This document shows positions 48,058 through 56,755 of a DNA stretch of 64,000 bases, one piece after another. The position numbers were made by a program, and so were the translations under genes. The first letter of the stretch is position 1. Every line of letters begins with the position of its first letter. The stretch is from NCBI GenBank assembly GCA_041570195.1, contig JBFFWQ010000015.1:1-64000 (forward strand), written 5' to 3'. The notes below the pieces were generated by a model. It was given only the letters and a program-made list of their open reading frames with translations, was not told the origin of the DNA and made no database searches. Source of the DNA: UBA11865 sp041570195 (GTDB lineage Bacteria; Chloroflexota; Anaerolineae; Promineifilales; Promineifilaceae).

Positions 48058-48381
48058 GGTGAGCAGCGTGTAATACCACTGGGCCTGATTCGAATCGTCG
48101 CCGCGCGTGAAGGCAAATAAACCGGGCAGGGCAACCAGAGCAAACGAGCCATAGATATAGTGAACGATTCCTCGTCCGGGCCCGCCTCCTCCCAGGGCAA
48201 GAATGATGCCTAGCCCAGCCTGCAGGACGAAGATCAGCTCACCAATGACTAGCGCCCCGAAGTAGCTGCCGTCCACGCCGTTCTTGCGAATCGCCCGTAT
48301 TAGGCCCCAAATGCCCAGCAGCAGGAAGAATAGAAGCGCCGTATTGGATAGTACACCGTGTATTTGGACGATAGTTGCCAT
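48010..48381 (-). CDS. Small membrane protein, four TM segments
   Basis: 123 residues with four hydrophobic stretches (NTALLFFLLLGIWGLIRAIR, YFGALVIGELIFVLQAGLGI, IVHYIYGSFALVALPGLFAF, YYTLLTLFLFGVALRAIDTG). IHGVLSN near the N-terminus and a conserved-looking HYIYG are visible. Function is unknown. I chose the ATG at 48381 because it begins the hydrophobic core; upstream codons are hydrophilic and carry no ribosome site. Its 3' end overlaps the convergent NAT gene by 48 nt. Confidence 0.72.
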   Translation of the reverse strand: MATIVQIHGVLSNTALLFFLLLGIWGLIRAIRKNGVDGSYFGALVIGELIFVLQAGLGIILALGGGGPGRGIVHYIYGSFALVALPGLFAFTRGDDSNQAQWYYTLLTLFLFGVALRAIDTGV

Positions 48382-48498
48382 GAGAGTGAGCCTGCCTCCA
48401 TAGAACGCGCCACAGGCGGATTTGTCAATGAAATGGAAACTAACCTGTAGCGGCCCTGAGTTTAGCCAGCCGGGCAACGTTAGTCAAAGATCGAACGA

Positions 48499-48526
48499 TT
48501 GCCCAGAGTGACATATGGGCTACAAT
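48499..48526 (+). promoter_or_regulatory. Promoter of folC
   Basis: TTGCCC (48499-48504), a 16-nt spacer and TACAAT (48521-48526) lie immediately before the gene. The -10 box ends 8 nt before the ATG at 48535, implying a leaderless transcript. This also argues against starting the protein at the TTG at 48499. Confidence 0.65.
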
Positions 48527-48534
48527 CCGCCCTC

Positions 48535-49920
48535 ATGAGCGCTGGCTATCAAGAGGCCCTTGATTATCTGTATGGCCTAGTCAATTTCGAGCACCGGCGA
48601 ATTGACCAGTACACGTCAGAAAACATCAGCCTGGATCGACCACGGCGGCTATTGCGGCTGGTCGATGATCCACAGAAGACATTTCAGACCATTCATATCG
48701 CCGGCACCAAGGGCAAGGGTTCAGTGGCCGCTATGTGCGCCGCCATTTTCCGTGCTGCCGGTTACCGGGTGGGCCTTTACACGTCACCGCATTTGTTTGA
48801 TTTCCGTGACCGGATCCGAATCGTGACCCCTCAGGACGGCGACGGCCGGATCGGCAGGGCCCAGGTCGTCGATCTGGTGCAAGCCCTGAAGCCAGCCGTG
48901 GCTCAAATGCCGGAAGTCACCTGGTATGAAGTTGTCACGGCCCTAGCTTTCATGTATTTCGCCCAGGAGAAGGTCGATCTGGCCGTGGTCGAGGTCGGCC
49001 TGGGCGGCCGGCTTGACGCGACCAATGTTTTGAGTCCGCTCGTCTCTGTGATCACATCGTTAAGCCTTGATCACACGATCCTTCTCGGAGATACATTGCC
49101 GGAGATCGCCGCCGAAAAAGGCGGCATCATCAAACCTGGCACCCCGGTAGTTACCGCGCCCCAGGTGCCCGAAGCGCTTGAACGTTTGTTGGAAATCGCC
49201 GATTCAGAAGGCGCGCCCGTGACTATCGTCGGCCGCGATTGGCAGTGGCAAGCTGTTCCCCATCTCCAAGAAGGCATCATGTCCAAACCGCCTAGTCGCC
49301 AACAGATCATCCTTAGCCAGGCGACGGATACCGCATTTGTCCGACCGCCGTTGCACTTGACCCTGAATCTGACCGGCCGGCACCAGCAAGAGAATGCCAT
49401 GGTAGCTCTGGCCACCGTCGACAAGGCCGCCGGTGCGTATCCCCGACTAGACGTTAACGCCGTTGTTGAGGGGTTGGCTCGCGTTGATTGGCCAGGTCGA
49501 CTTCAGGTACTTAGTTCGGATGATGACCGGCCGACGTTACTGGTCGACTGCGCCCACAACGCTGATTCGGCGGCCAAACTGGCCTTCGCTCTCAAGCATG
49601 ACTACCGATTCGAAACGCTATGGCTAATCCTGGGCATCACGGCCGACAAGGACCAACGAGGCATCTTGCAGGAATTACTTCCGCTGGCTGAGCGGGTGAT
49701 CATGACGTCATCTGGCCATCCACGGGCAGCCAAGCCAGCCGAGTTGGTCGAGTTGGCGGGCGAATTGGGCACGCTTGCCGTGGCCAGCTCATCGGTAACG
49801 GAGGCTGTTCGGCGTGCATGGCGCGAGGCTCGGCCGAAAGACCTTATCTGTGTTTCCGGATCCATCTTCGTGGTCGGCGACTTGCTTTATCATTGGGACG
49901 GTCTACAATCGGAATTGTGA
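48535..49920 (+). CDS. folC: Folylpolyglutamate synthase / dihydrofolate synthase
   Basis: 461 residues of the Mur ligase family; adds glutamate to folates with ATP in the cytoplasm. The start MSAGYQEALDYLYGLVNFEH is typical. The P-loop is HIAGTKGKGSVAAMCAAIFR, followed by YTSPHLFDFRDRI, VEVGLGGRLDATN and LDHTILLGDTLPEIAAEKGG, with DWPGRLQ and DCAHNADSAAKL in the C-terminal domain. All family motifs are intact. No ribosome site precedes the ATG, but a -10 box does. Confidence 0.93.
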   Translation: MSAGYQEALDYLYGLVNFEHRRIDQYTSENISLDRPRRLLRLVDDPQKTFQTIHIAGTKGKGSVAAMCAAIFRAAGYRVGLYTSPHLFDFRDRIRIVTPQDGDGRIGRAQVVDLVQALKPAVAQMPEVTWYEVVTALAFMYFAQEKVDLAVVEVGLGGRLDATNVLSPLVSVITSLSLDHTILLGDTLPEIAAEKGGIIKPGTPVVTAPQVPEALERLLEIADSEGAPVTIVGRDWQWQAVPHLQEGIMSKPPSRQQIILSQATDTAFVRPPLHLTLNLTGRHQQENAMVALATVDKAAGAYPRLDVNAVVEGLARVDWPGRLQVLSSDDDRPTLLVDCAHNADSAAKLAFALKHDYRFETLWLILGITADKDQRGILQELLPLAERVIMTSSGHPRAAKPAELVELAGELGTLAVASSSVTEAVRRAWREARPKDLICVSGSIFVVGDLLYHWDGLQSEL

Positions 49921-50011
49921 GCGCCTGCCGTGATAAGCAAAGCTGCCGGGCTCCGCTGCCTTTGCAGACGACAGCCGATGGTAACGGCAAAACAATACGG
50001 AAGTTCACAAC

Positions 50012-52510
50012 ATGGGAACAATCATGAAAGACGACGACCGATTTGATTTTGGTCAATATCCCGATTACATGGGCATCAATCTGCCATTCTCCGATGAGAT
50101 GTTCGAGGACAGCGTCGACCTACCTCTAGAAGACGGCGCTTTTGAACGTCCGTTCTTGCCACTGCGCGACCTGGTATTGTTCCCGCAGATGGTGATGCCG
50201 CTATTCGTCGGTCGGGAGCGATCCCTGGCCGCCGTACAGGCCGCTTCAGCCAATGGCGAGAGCCTGATCGTTGCCGCTCAAGAAGACGGCGAGATCTTCG
50301 ATCCAACCGCCGAAGATATTTATCAGATCGGCACCGAAGTATCCATCGGCCGGACGTTGCGGATGCCTGATTCTACGACTAGCGTGCTGGCCCAGGGCCG
50401 CCGCCGAATTGAGATACTCGAATTCGTCCAATGGGATCCCTATATTCGCGTGCGGGTCAGGGTTATTCCCGAATCCGATGAGTGGCGAGACACGACCGAG
50501 GCGCTCATGCGAGCGGTAACGGCCCTGTTCGAGAAGGTAGTTGAGCTCAGTCGCAAAATCCCCGAAGAAGTATTCGCCTTCGCAATCAATATCGACGAAC
50601 CTGGCTGGTTGGCCGATTTCATTACTTCGGCTCTCGATCTGCCTCTGCCCGTAAAGCAAGAAGTCCTGGAAACCTTCGATCCAACCAGCCGCTTGCAGAA
50701 AGTCAGCGTCATCCTGGCCCGAGAACTCGACGTCCTAGAAATGGAGGACCAGATCCATTCCCAGGTCCAACAAGAGGTCGACAAAATGCAACGCGAGCAT
50801 TTCTTGCGTGAGCAAATGCGGGTAATCCAGAGCGAACTGGGGGAATCAGATGCGTTTACCCAAGAGCTCTCGGAGTTGCGCAGCGCTGTAGAGGGCAAGG
50901 ATCTTCCTAAGGATGTACGAGCCAAGGTGGAGAAAGAACTGGCCCGGTTGAGCAGCATGCCACCAATGGCGCCCGAAATCGGCGTGATTCGTACCTACCT
51001 GGATTGGATACTTGAACTACCTTGGCTAGAAAAGAGTGACGACAATCTGGACGTTAAGCACGCGGCAACTGTTCTTGACGACGACCATTACGGGCTGGAG
51101 AAAGTCAAGGACCGGATTTTAGAATTCATTGCCGTCAAGAGCATTGCCGCCGATACCATGCGCACACCTATCCTCTGCTTTGTGGGCCCGCCCGGTACCG
51201 GCAAGACGTCTCTTGGCCAATCAATCGCCCGGGCTCTCAACCGCGAGTTCTTGCGGGTCAGCCTGGGCGGCGTTCGCGATGAAGCAGAGATTCGCGGCCA
51301 TCGCCGCACCTACGTCGGTGCGTTGCCCGGCCGCATCGTCCATGCCATGCGCCGCGCCGGAACGATCAATCCTTTGTTCATGCTAGATGAAATCGATAAA
51401 CTGGGCCAGGATTTTCGCGGCGATCCGGCCGCGGCCTTGCTAGAGGTTCTTGATCCGGAGCAAAACAAAGCCTTCGTCGATCACTATCTTGATCTAGACT
51501 ACGATCTATCAAACGTCCTGTTCGTGACTACGGCCAACATGCTCGACACCGTTCCACCAGCGCTGCTCGATCGCATGGAAGTCATTGAGTTTCCTGGCTA
51601 TCTCGAGGAAGAGAAGATCGAGATAAGTCGCCAGTTTCTAGTCCCGCGCCAGATTGAAGAGCACGGACTGGAGCACGCTGGCATTCGCATTGACGAACAA
51701 GTTCTCAAGATACTTATCCGGCAGTACACTTATGAAGCAGGCGTGCGTAATCTGGATCGAGAAATCGCCAACATTTGCCGCAAGGTCGCCCGACGGGTTG
51801 TAGAGAAGAAACGCTATCCAAAACGGATGACACCCAAACAAGTGGTCGAACTGCTCGGCCCGCCGCGCGTCTTGCCCGAACTACTGCGCGAAGAAGATGA
51901 GGTGGGAGTGGCCACTGGCGTGGCCTGGACCGCGGCCGGCGGCGACATTTTATTCATCGAAGTTACGATTATGCCCGGCAAGGGCAGCCTGACCCTGACC
52001 GGCCAGATGGGCGACGTCATGCAGGAAAGCGCCCAGGCGGCCATGAGCTATATGCGCAGCATCGCCTCATCCTTCGGCGTGAAAGAGGATGAGTTCGAGA
52101 ATACGGATGTCCATATTCATATCCCGGAAGGCGCTGTACCAAAGGACGGCCCTTCGGCCGGTGTGGCCATGGTTACCTCATTGCTATCTGCTTACACCGA
52201 GAGACCGATCCGTCGCGACGTGGGTATGACTGGCGAGATTACCTTGCGCGGTCGTGTCCTGGCGGTGGGCGGCATCCGCGAAAAGGCTCTGGCTGCACGG
52301 CGAGTGGGCATCAAGACCTTCGTCATGCCCAAGAAGAACAACAACGACTTGGACAATATCCCCAAGCGACTGCGCCAGGATATGGAGTTCGTCCTCGTGG
52401 AACGCATGCACGAGGTTCTGGACGCGGCCCTATTGCCGTCGCAGAGAAAGAAACGCCTTAAGCAAACCAAACCGGCTACGTTGCCGGCCCCGGCCGTTCC
52501 GCCAGCATAA
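50012..52510 (+). CDS. lon: ATP-dependent Lon protease
   Basis: 832 residues, full length for LonA. The N-terminal substrate-recognition domain starts at about residue 45 (FLPLRDLVLFPQMVMPLFVG), followed by a coiled coil and the AAA+ domain. Walker A GPPGTGKTSLGQSIARAL is near 392 and the Walker B region FMLDEIDK follows. The protease domain has catalytic Ser about 714 in KDGPSAGVAM and Lys about 759 in REKALAARR. It degrades misfolded and regulatory proteins. The first 40 residues are an acidic extension not usual in E. coli Lon. ATG 50012 and ATG 50024 are both possible. It follows folC by 91 nt. Confidence 0.95.
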   Translation: MGTIMKDDDRFDFGQYPDYMGINLPFSDEMFEDSVDLPLEDGAFERPFLPLRDLVLFPQMVMPLFVGRERSLAAVQAASANGESLIVAAQEDGEIFDPTAEDIYQIGTEVSIGRTLRMPDSTTSVLAQGRRRIEILEFVQWDPYIRVRVRVIPESDEWRDTTEALMRAVTALFEKVVELSRKIPEEVFAFAINIDEPGWLADFITSALDLPLPVKQEVLETFDPTSRLQKVSVILARELDVLEMEDQIHSQVQQEVDKMQREHFLREQMRVIQSELGESDAFTQELSELRSAVEGKDLPKDVRAKVEKELARLSSMPPMAPEIGVIRTYLDWILELPWLEKSDDNLDVKHAATVLDDDHYGLEKVKDRILEFIAVKSIAADTMRTPILCFVGPPGTGKTSLGQSIARALNREFLRVSLGGVRDEAEIRGHRRTYVGALPGRIVHAMRRAGTINPLFMLDEIDKLGQDFRGDPAAALLEVLDPEQNKAFVDHYLDLDYDLSNVLFVTTANMLDTVPPALLDRMEVIEFPGYLEEEKIEISRQFLVPRQIEEHGLEHAGIRIDEQVLKILIRQYTYEAGVRNLDREIANICRKVARRVVEKKRYPKRMTPKQVVELLGPPRVLPELLREEDEVGVATGVAWTAAGGDILFIEVTIMPGKGSLTLTGQMGDVMQESAQAAMSYMRSIASSFGVKEDEFENTDVHIHIPEGAVPKDGPSAGVAMVTSLLSAYTERPIRRDVGMTGEITLRGRVLAVGGIREKALAARRVGIKTFVMPKKNNNDLDNIPKRLRQDMEFVLVERMHEVLDAALLPSQRKKRLKQTKPATLPAPAVPPA

Positions 52511-52568
52511 CCCGCCACAACGCTAACGTGCCAGGCCAGGCGCCGCCAATATCCAGGCGGTAAGTGTA

Positions 52569-53444
52569 ATGTTACCTGTCGCCACTTTCTCAATCGTCGC
52601 CCACGATCCCCAGCGCATGGAATGGGGAGTCGCCGTCCAATCGAAGTTCTTGGCCGTTGGAGCCGTCGTCTCCTGGGCCCGAGCTGGCGCGGGCGCAGTG
52701 GCCACCCAATCCTATGCTAACTTAACCTATGGGCCGGACGGCCTCGATCTGATGGCCAGCGGTGTTTCGGCCGAAGAAACGATAGAACGATTGGCGGCCG
52801 CCGACGACAACCGGGCCCTGCGCCAGGTGGGGATGATCGACTCTCAGGGCAACGCAGCCGCTTTCACCGGAGAGGGCTGCCACGACTGGGCCGGGCATAT
52901 CGTCGGTCATGGTTTCGCTTGCCAGGGCAATATCCTGAGGCCTGGCACCGTGGAAGCGATGGCCGCCGAATTCGAGCGACTTCGCTTTGGCTCGGGCGAA
53001 TTGGCCGATTGGCTGGTTGCAGCCCTGGCCGCTGGCCAGGAAGCCGGGGGAGACAGTCGCGGCCGGCAAGCGGCCGGTGTTCTGGTCGTCCGTGAGAACG
53101 GCGGTTACGGCGGCAACAACGACCGCTACCTGGACCTCCGGGTCGACGACGATCCCTTCCCTATTCAGAAGCTGCGCAAGCTGGTGCACATGCATCACCT
53201 TTACTTCGGGGAGGTCAACCCGGACCACCTGATACCATTGGCTGATGTGGCTGAAGATTTGCAGACTATTTTGATCCGTGCCGCCAAATACGATGGTCCG
53301 GTTACAGGCGAGTTTGATGAGCCAACGCGAGCTGCCTTACGCTCGCTGGTAGGTATGGAGAACCTCGAAGAACGCTGGGACGGCCGCGGCGACATGATCG
53401 ATGGCATGGTGGTTGATTTTCTACGCCAGCGCTTCGGCGAATAG
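52569..53444 (+). CDS. DUF1028 protein with C-terminal peptidoglycan-binding-like domain
   Basis: 291 residues. ATFSIVAHDPQRMEWGVAVQ, VGAVVSWARAGAGAVATQSY, GCHDWAGHIVGHGFACQGNI and PGTVEAMAAEF are the DUF1028 (Ntn-hydrolase-like) core. The C-terminal 80 residues (VAEDLQTILIRAAKYDGPVT, FDEPTRAALRSLVGMENLEE) resemble the putative peptidoglycan-binding domain often fused to it. There is no signal peptide. The family is widespread, and its activity is not established. It lies 58 nt after lon on the same strand. Confidence 0.87.
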   Translation: MLPVATFSIVAHDPQRMEWGVAVQSKFLAVGAVVSWARAGAGAVATQSYANLTYGPDGLDLMASGVSAEETIERLAAADDNRALRQVGMIDSQGNAAAFTGEGCHDWAGHIVGHGFACQGNILRPGTVEAMAAEFERLRFGSGELADWLVAALAAGQEAGGDSRGRQAAGVLVVRENGGYGGNNDRYLDLRVDDDPFPIQKLRKLVHMHHLYFGEVNPDHLIPLADVAEDLQTILIRAAKYDGPVTGEFDEPTRAALRSLVGMENLEERWDGRGDMIDGMVVDFLRQRFGE

Positions 53445-53499
53445 TTGGCAAACACGCTAACCTTTCGATACTAATAGCGACGCCAGGTGAAATTGAACC

Positions 53500-53940
53500 A
53501 TGTCAGAGAGTGGACCAAGACCTTTGCTCGTCGAGCTCCCCATTGTGGTCAAGACCTACGATGTGGACTATGCCCAAATAGTTCATAATGCGGTCTACGT
53601 CCGCTGGTTGGAGGATTTGCGACTACAAGTCATGACCGAGCACTATCCGCTGCAAGATTTGCTCGAAGTCAAGCAGTCGCCGATACTGGAAAGAACGGAA
53701 ATCAACTACCACCAGCCGCTGCGCCTGTTTGAGGAAGCGGTCGGCCGCATGTGGGTCAGTAAACTGGGCAAGGCCCGTTGGGAGGTCGAAGCCGAGATTT
53801 GCCGCGGGGAGGTCGTGGCGGCGACGGCCCGCCAGACCGGCTACTTCATCGATTTCGAGGAATATCGCCCGGTTCGCATCCCGGCCGTACTACGCGCAAG
53901 TTGGGAGGCAGACCTAGAGGCCGGCGATCACAACAGTTAA
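53500..53940 (+). CDS. 4HBT-family acyl-CoA thioesterase
   Basis: 146 residues, hotdog fold. The catalytic region is VKTYDVDYAQIVHNAVYVRW (D23 as the 4HBT aspartate, H29 next to it), as in YbgC-like thioesterases. LERTEINYHQPLRLFEEAVG forms the central strand. It hydrolyses acyl-CoA; chain length is unknown. AGGTGA lies upstream of the ATG. It follows the DUF1028 gene by 55 nt. Confidence 0.87.
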   Translation: MSESGPRPLLVELPIVVKTYDVDYAQIVHNAVYVRWLEDLRLQVMTEHYPLQDLLEVKQSPILERTEINYHQPLRLFEEAVGRMWVSKLGKARWEVEAEICRGEVVAATARQTGYFIDFEEYRPVRIPAVLRASWEADLEAGDHNS

Positions 53941-54034
53941 TAGTCAATTGCAGGGAAGACCTTCGTTGGCCAAAGAAAAGCGTCGGCAAATCACCAGAGT
54001 AATTGGCGGCGAATCAGAATCTGATACATGAAAG

Positions 54035-54541
54035 TTATTTCGGCCGATTACGATAAACTACCCTGAAACGTTCACAGACCAATAGCATATTGTGTGACGG
54101 ACTGTGCCCAAGTGCCTGGCAAATACGGCCGAAATAGCGCCAGTGTGCATCTCGCCAGTAAGCCAGAGAGCGGTCGCCTTCACCTTCATCATAGGCGAAT
54201 TGGGCGTTGACCTCGTCGTAGGCTCTCAGTCGCACCTCGGTCGTCTCGATAAGGCAAAGCGGACGGCCAACCCCATCCAGGATGATGCTCAGATCGCCCT
54301 CTTCGGGCGGCGCTGCGCCCTCGGCTTCGAATTCCCACAGCAGCGAACAGGTCGCCGTCTTGATGCCGTCGGCGACCAATCGGCCCAGATCTTCGGCCAT
54401 ATCCGGGCTGTCGCCGAAGCTCCAGGCCCCCGGTGGTCGGCCCACATCTTTCGGTTGCCGGCCCTCATCATCCGGTGCTCGCCCGATTGATTCAAGATAA
54501 GATGACCAAAAGGCTGCAATGGCGTCAGGCTGGATATTCAT
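54035..54541 (-). CDS. ASCH-domain protein
   Basis: 168 residues. The N-terminal helix AIAAFWSSYLESIG is followed by WSFGDSPDMAEDLGRLVADGIKTATCSLLWEF, the ASCH-domain opening with the GIKTAT loop, and by LIETTEVRLRAYDEVNAQFA and GEGDRSLAYWRDAHWRYF. ASCH proteins have a PUA-like RNA/nucleoside-binding fold; some hydrolyse acetylcytidine. The exact role is unknown. It converges with the thioesterase gene and is divergent from the methyltransferase gene. Confidence 0.87.
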   Translation of the reverse strand: MNIQPDAIAAFWSSYLESIGRAPDDEGRQPKDVGRPPGAWSFGDSPDMAEDLGRLVADGIKTATCSLLWEFEAEGAAPPEEGDLSIILDGVGRPLCLIETTEVRLRAYDEVNAQFAYDEGEGDRSLAYWRDAHWRYFGRICQALGHSPSHNMLLVCERFRVVYRNRPK

Positions 54542-54622
54542 CGGTTCTCCTACAAGCTGCCATGGCTGGCTAGGCTGCCACGGCCGGCTCTTTACTGCTA
54601 TTATTGTGTTGGGATCGTCACT

Positions 54623-55426
54623 ATGGCCGACCAGATAACAAGTTTCAGCAACCCACTTGTCAAACGCGTCAAGCGCTTGCGCCAGAAGAAATACCGCCAG
54701 CAGGAAGGCCTCTTTTTTGTCGAGGGCCTGCGGCTGGTGTTGTCGGCCTTAGAGGCCAAGGCGCCCATCGAAACGATCATCTATTGCCCTGAACTGTTAA
54801 CCAGTGATGTCGCCTGGGAAAGGCTGCGTTCGCTGGCGGAGCCGGGAATCCGGCTCCAGGCTGTTTCTGCGCCGGTATTCGCTTCTATCTCCAGCCGGGA
54901 CAATCCAGTTGGCCTGGCGGCCATCGTCCAGACTGAGTGGACCGCTTTGACGGACTTGACCGCCGGCGCCGGCCAGATCTTCGTCGCCTTGTTCCAAGTG
55001 GCCGAACCCGGCAATCTGGGCACTATCATCCGTACCATGGACGCAGTCGGTGCCCAGGGTTTGATCTTGGTCGGCGATTCGGTCGATCCATATCATCCGT
55101 CGGCCGTTAAGGCCAGCATGGGCGCACTTTTTTCGATCGCCGTCAGCCGAACACCGGATAGTCAAGCCCTGCTTGGTTGGGCAGAATCTCAAGGACTCTT
55201 GACGGTGGCCAGCTCGGCCAGAGGCGCAACGCCCTACGATCAGGTCGATTACCAGCTCCCAGCCCTGCTGCTACTGGGCAATGAAGGCACTGGACTGCCG
55301 GCGCCGGTTATGGCCGCCAGCAAGTTCACCGTGGCCATTCCCATGGCCGGGGCGGCTTCATCACTGAATCTGGCCGTGGCGGCCGGCTTGCTGCTCTACG
55401 AGATCCGCCAGACGGCCGCCGACTAG
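54623..55426 (+). CDS. TrmH/SpoU-family RNA 2'-O-methyltransferase
   Basis: 267 residues. An N-terminal substrate-binding domain (SNPLVKRVKRLRQKKYRQQE, FFVEGLRLVLSAL) precedes the trefoil-knot SPOUT domain with motif 1 AEPGNLGTIIRTMDAVG, motif 2 LLLGNEGTGLP and motif 3 IPMAGAASSLNLAVAAGLLL. These bind S-adenosylmethionine and methylate a ribose of rRNA or tRNA. The target site cannot be read from the sequence. Confidence 0.92.
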   Translation: MADQITSFSNPLVKRVKRLRQKKYRQQEGLFFVEGLRLVLSALEAKAPIETIIYCPELLTSDVAWERLRSLAEPGIRLQAVSAPVFASISSRDNPVGLAAIVQTEWTALTDLTAGAGQIFVALFQVAEPGNLGTIIRTMDAVGAQGLILVGDSVDPYHPSAVKASMGALFSIAVSRTPDSQALLGWAESQGLLTVASSARGATPYDQVDYQLPALLLLGNEGTGLPAPVMAASKFTVAIPMAGAASSLNLAVAAGLLLYEIRQTAAD

Positions 55427-55447
55427 CGTTAGGCCAAAGCCGCCAAC

Positions 55448-56716
55448 TCACGACCACGTCTCCAGAGTTTCCTTGAAATTGCTCATGAAGTAATCGGCCG
55501 TAGCCCCGTCAAGGATACGGTGATCAAAGGTTAAGCTGGCATAGGCCATGAGCCGGATGGCGATAGCGTCGTCTATGACCTTTACTCGCTTTTCGATCTT
55601 GCCCATACCCAAAATACCGCATTGCGGCTGGTTTATGATTGGCGTGGCGAAGAGGCTGCCCGACACGCCGTGATTGGTCAGGGTGAATGTTCCGCCCTGC
55701 ACTTCGTCGGGCAGCAATTGATTTCTGCGCGCCCGGCCGGCCAGATCGTTGACGGCTCGGGCTAGGCCCAACAGGCTCAGCCCATCGGCTTGCTTCACCA
55801 CTGGAACGATGAGACCCTCGTCGATGGCCGTAGCCATGCCAATATTGATCTCATCATGCAGCAAGATGCCCTGGTCAGTCCAACTGCTATTGACAAGGGG
55901 GTGCATCCTGAGCGCCTGAACGATGGCGGCCACGACATAGGCGGTAAAGGTCAGATTGGCACCGTCCTGGGCAAAACGGGCCTTGTTGGCCGTCCTGTGC
56001 ACGGCAACGGCACTGAAATCGACTTCAAAAGCGGTAGTCACGTGGGGGCTGGTATGTTTGCTGCGCACCATGTGCTCGGCGATCGCCCGGCGCATAGAAC
56101 TCAAGGCCAGCACCTCACCGGGAACGGCCGGCGTCGTCGCCGGCTCCGCGCGGCGCTCTGGCGCTTCGGCAACTACCGGCGTCGCTGTTTGGCCTTCCCC
56201 CTCGACGAAGGCCAGGATATCTTTCTTGGTTATACGGCCGTGGCGACCGGTGCCGGTTACCTGATCTAAATCAACGTCGTGCTCCGCGGCTATGCGGCCG
56301 ACCACCGGGCTAATGCGGCCGGTATATGGCCTGGCGGCCGCTTGCTGCCCTGGGCCGTTGCTGACCGTCCGGGCCGCCAGGGGTGGAGCGATAGCGGCTG
56401 GCTCGACATCGAAGGCGGGCGCCCGCTTCGCAGAGGTGAGCGCTCCATCCAACTCCGGGGCAGCGCCGATCTCATCACCTGGCTGGCCGATGTAAGCCAA
56501 TACTGTACCCACTTCAACAGTTGATCCTTCGGCGACAAGGATCTTTAGAAGCGTGCCGGCCACTTCAGCCGTAGCCTCAGTCGTCACCTTGTCGGTCTCG
56601 ATCTCCAGGATAGGCTCGTACTGTTCGACCTGATCTCCCTCGCCCTTGAGCCAGGCAGCGATTGTGCCCTCAAATACACTCTCACCCAGGCTGGGCATGA
56701 TTACTTCAGTTGCCAT
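55448..56716 (-). CDS. 2-oxoacid dehydrogenase E2 (dihydrolipoamide acyltransferase)
   Basis: 422 residues. The lipoyl domain (1-75) carries the lipoylated K43 in EIETDKVTTEA. A linker leads to the peripheral-subunit-binding domain (about 135-170: RISPVVGRIAAEHDVDLDQV). The catalytic domain (about 200-422) has the C-terminal DHRILDGA (H399 and D402). It transfers acyl groups from E1 to CoA. SSMRRAIAEHMVRSKHTSPH is typical of the branched-chain/succinyl-type E2. It is 39 nt downstream of the E1 gene; no E3 gene is present. Confidence 0.92.
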   Translation of the reverse strand: MATEVIMPSLGESVFEGTIAAWLKGEGDQVEQYEPILEIETDKVTTEATAEVAGTLLKILVAEGSTVEVGTVLAYIGQPGDEIGAAPELDGALTSAKRAPAFDVEPAAIAPPLAARTVSNGPGQQAAARPYTGRISPVVGRIAAEHDVDLDQVTGTGRHGRITKKDILAFVEGEGQTATPVVAEAPERRAEPATTPAVPGEVLALSSMRRAIAEHMVRSKHTSPHVTTAFEVDFSAVAVHRTANKARFAQDGANLTFTAYVVAAIVQALRMHPLVNSSWTDQGILLHDEINIGMATAIDEGLIVPVVKQADGLSLLGLARAVNDLAGRARRNQLLPDEVQGGTFTLTNHGVSGSLFATPIINQPQCGILGMGKIEKRVKVIDDAIAIRLMAYASLTFDHRILDGATADYFMSNFKETLETWS

Positions 56717-56755
56717 TCACCTCTCTCCCTTCATTTCCAGGTCATCCCCGGGTGC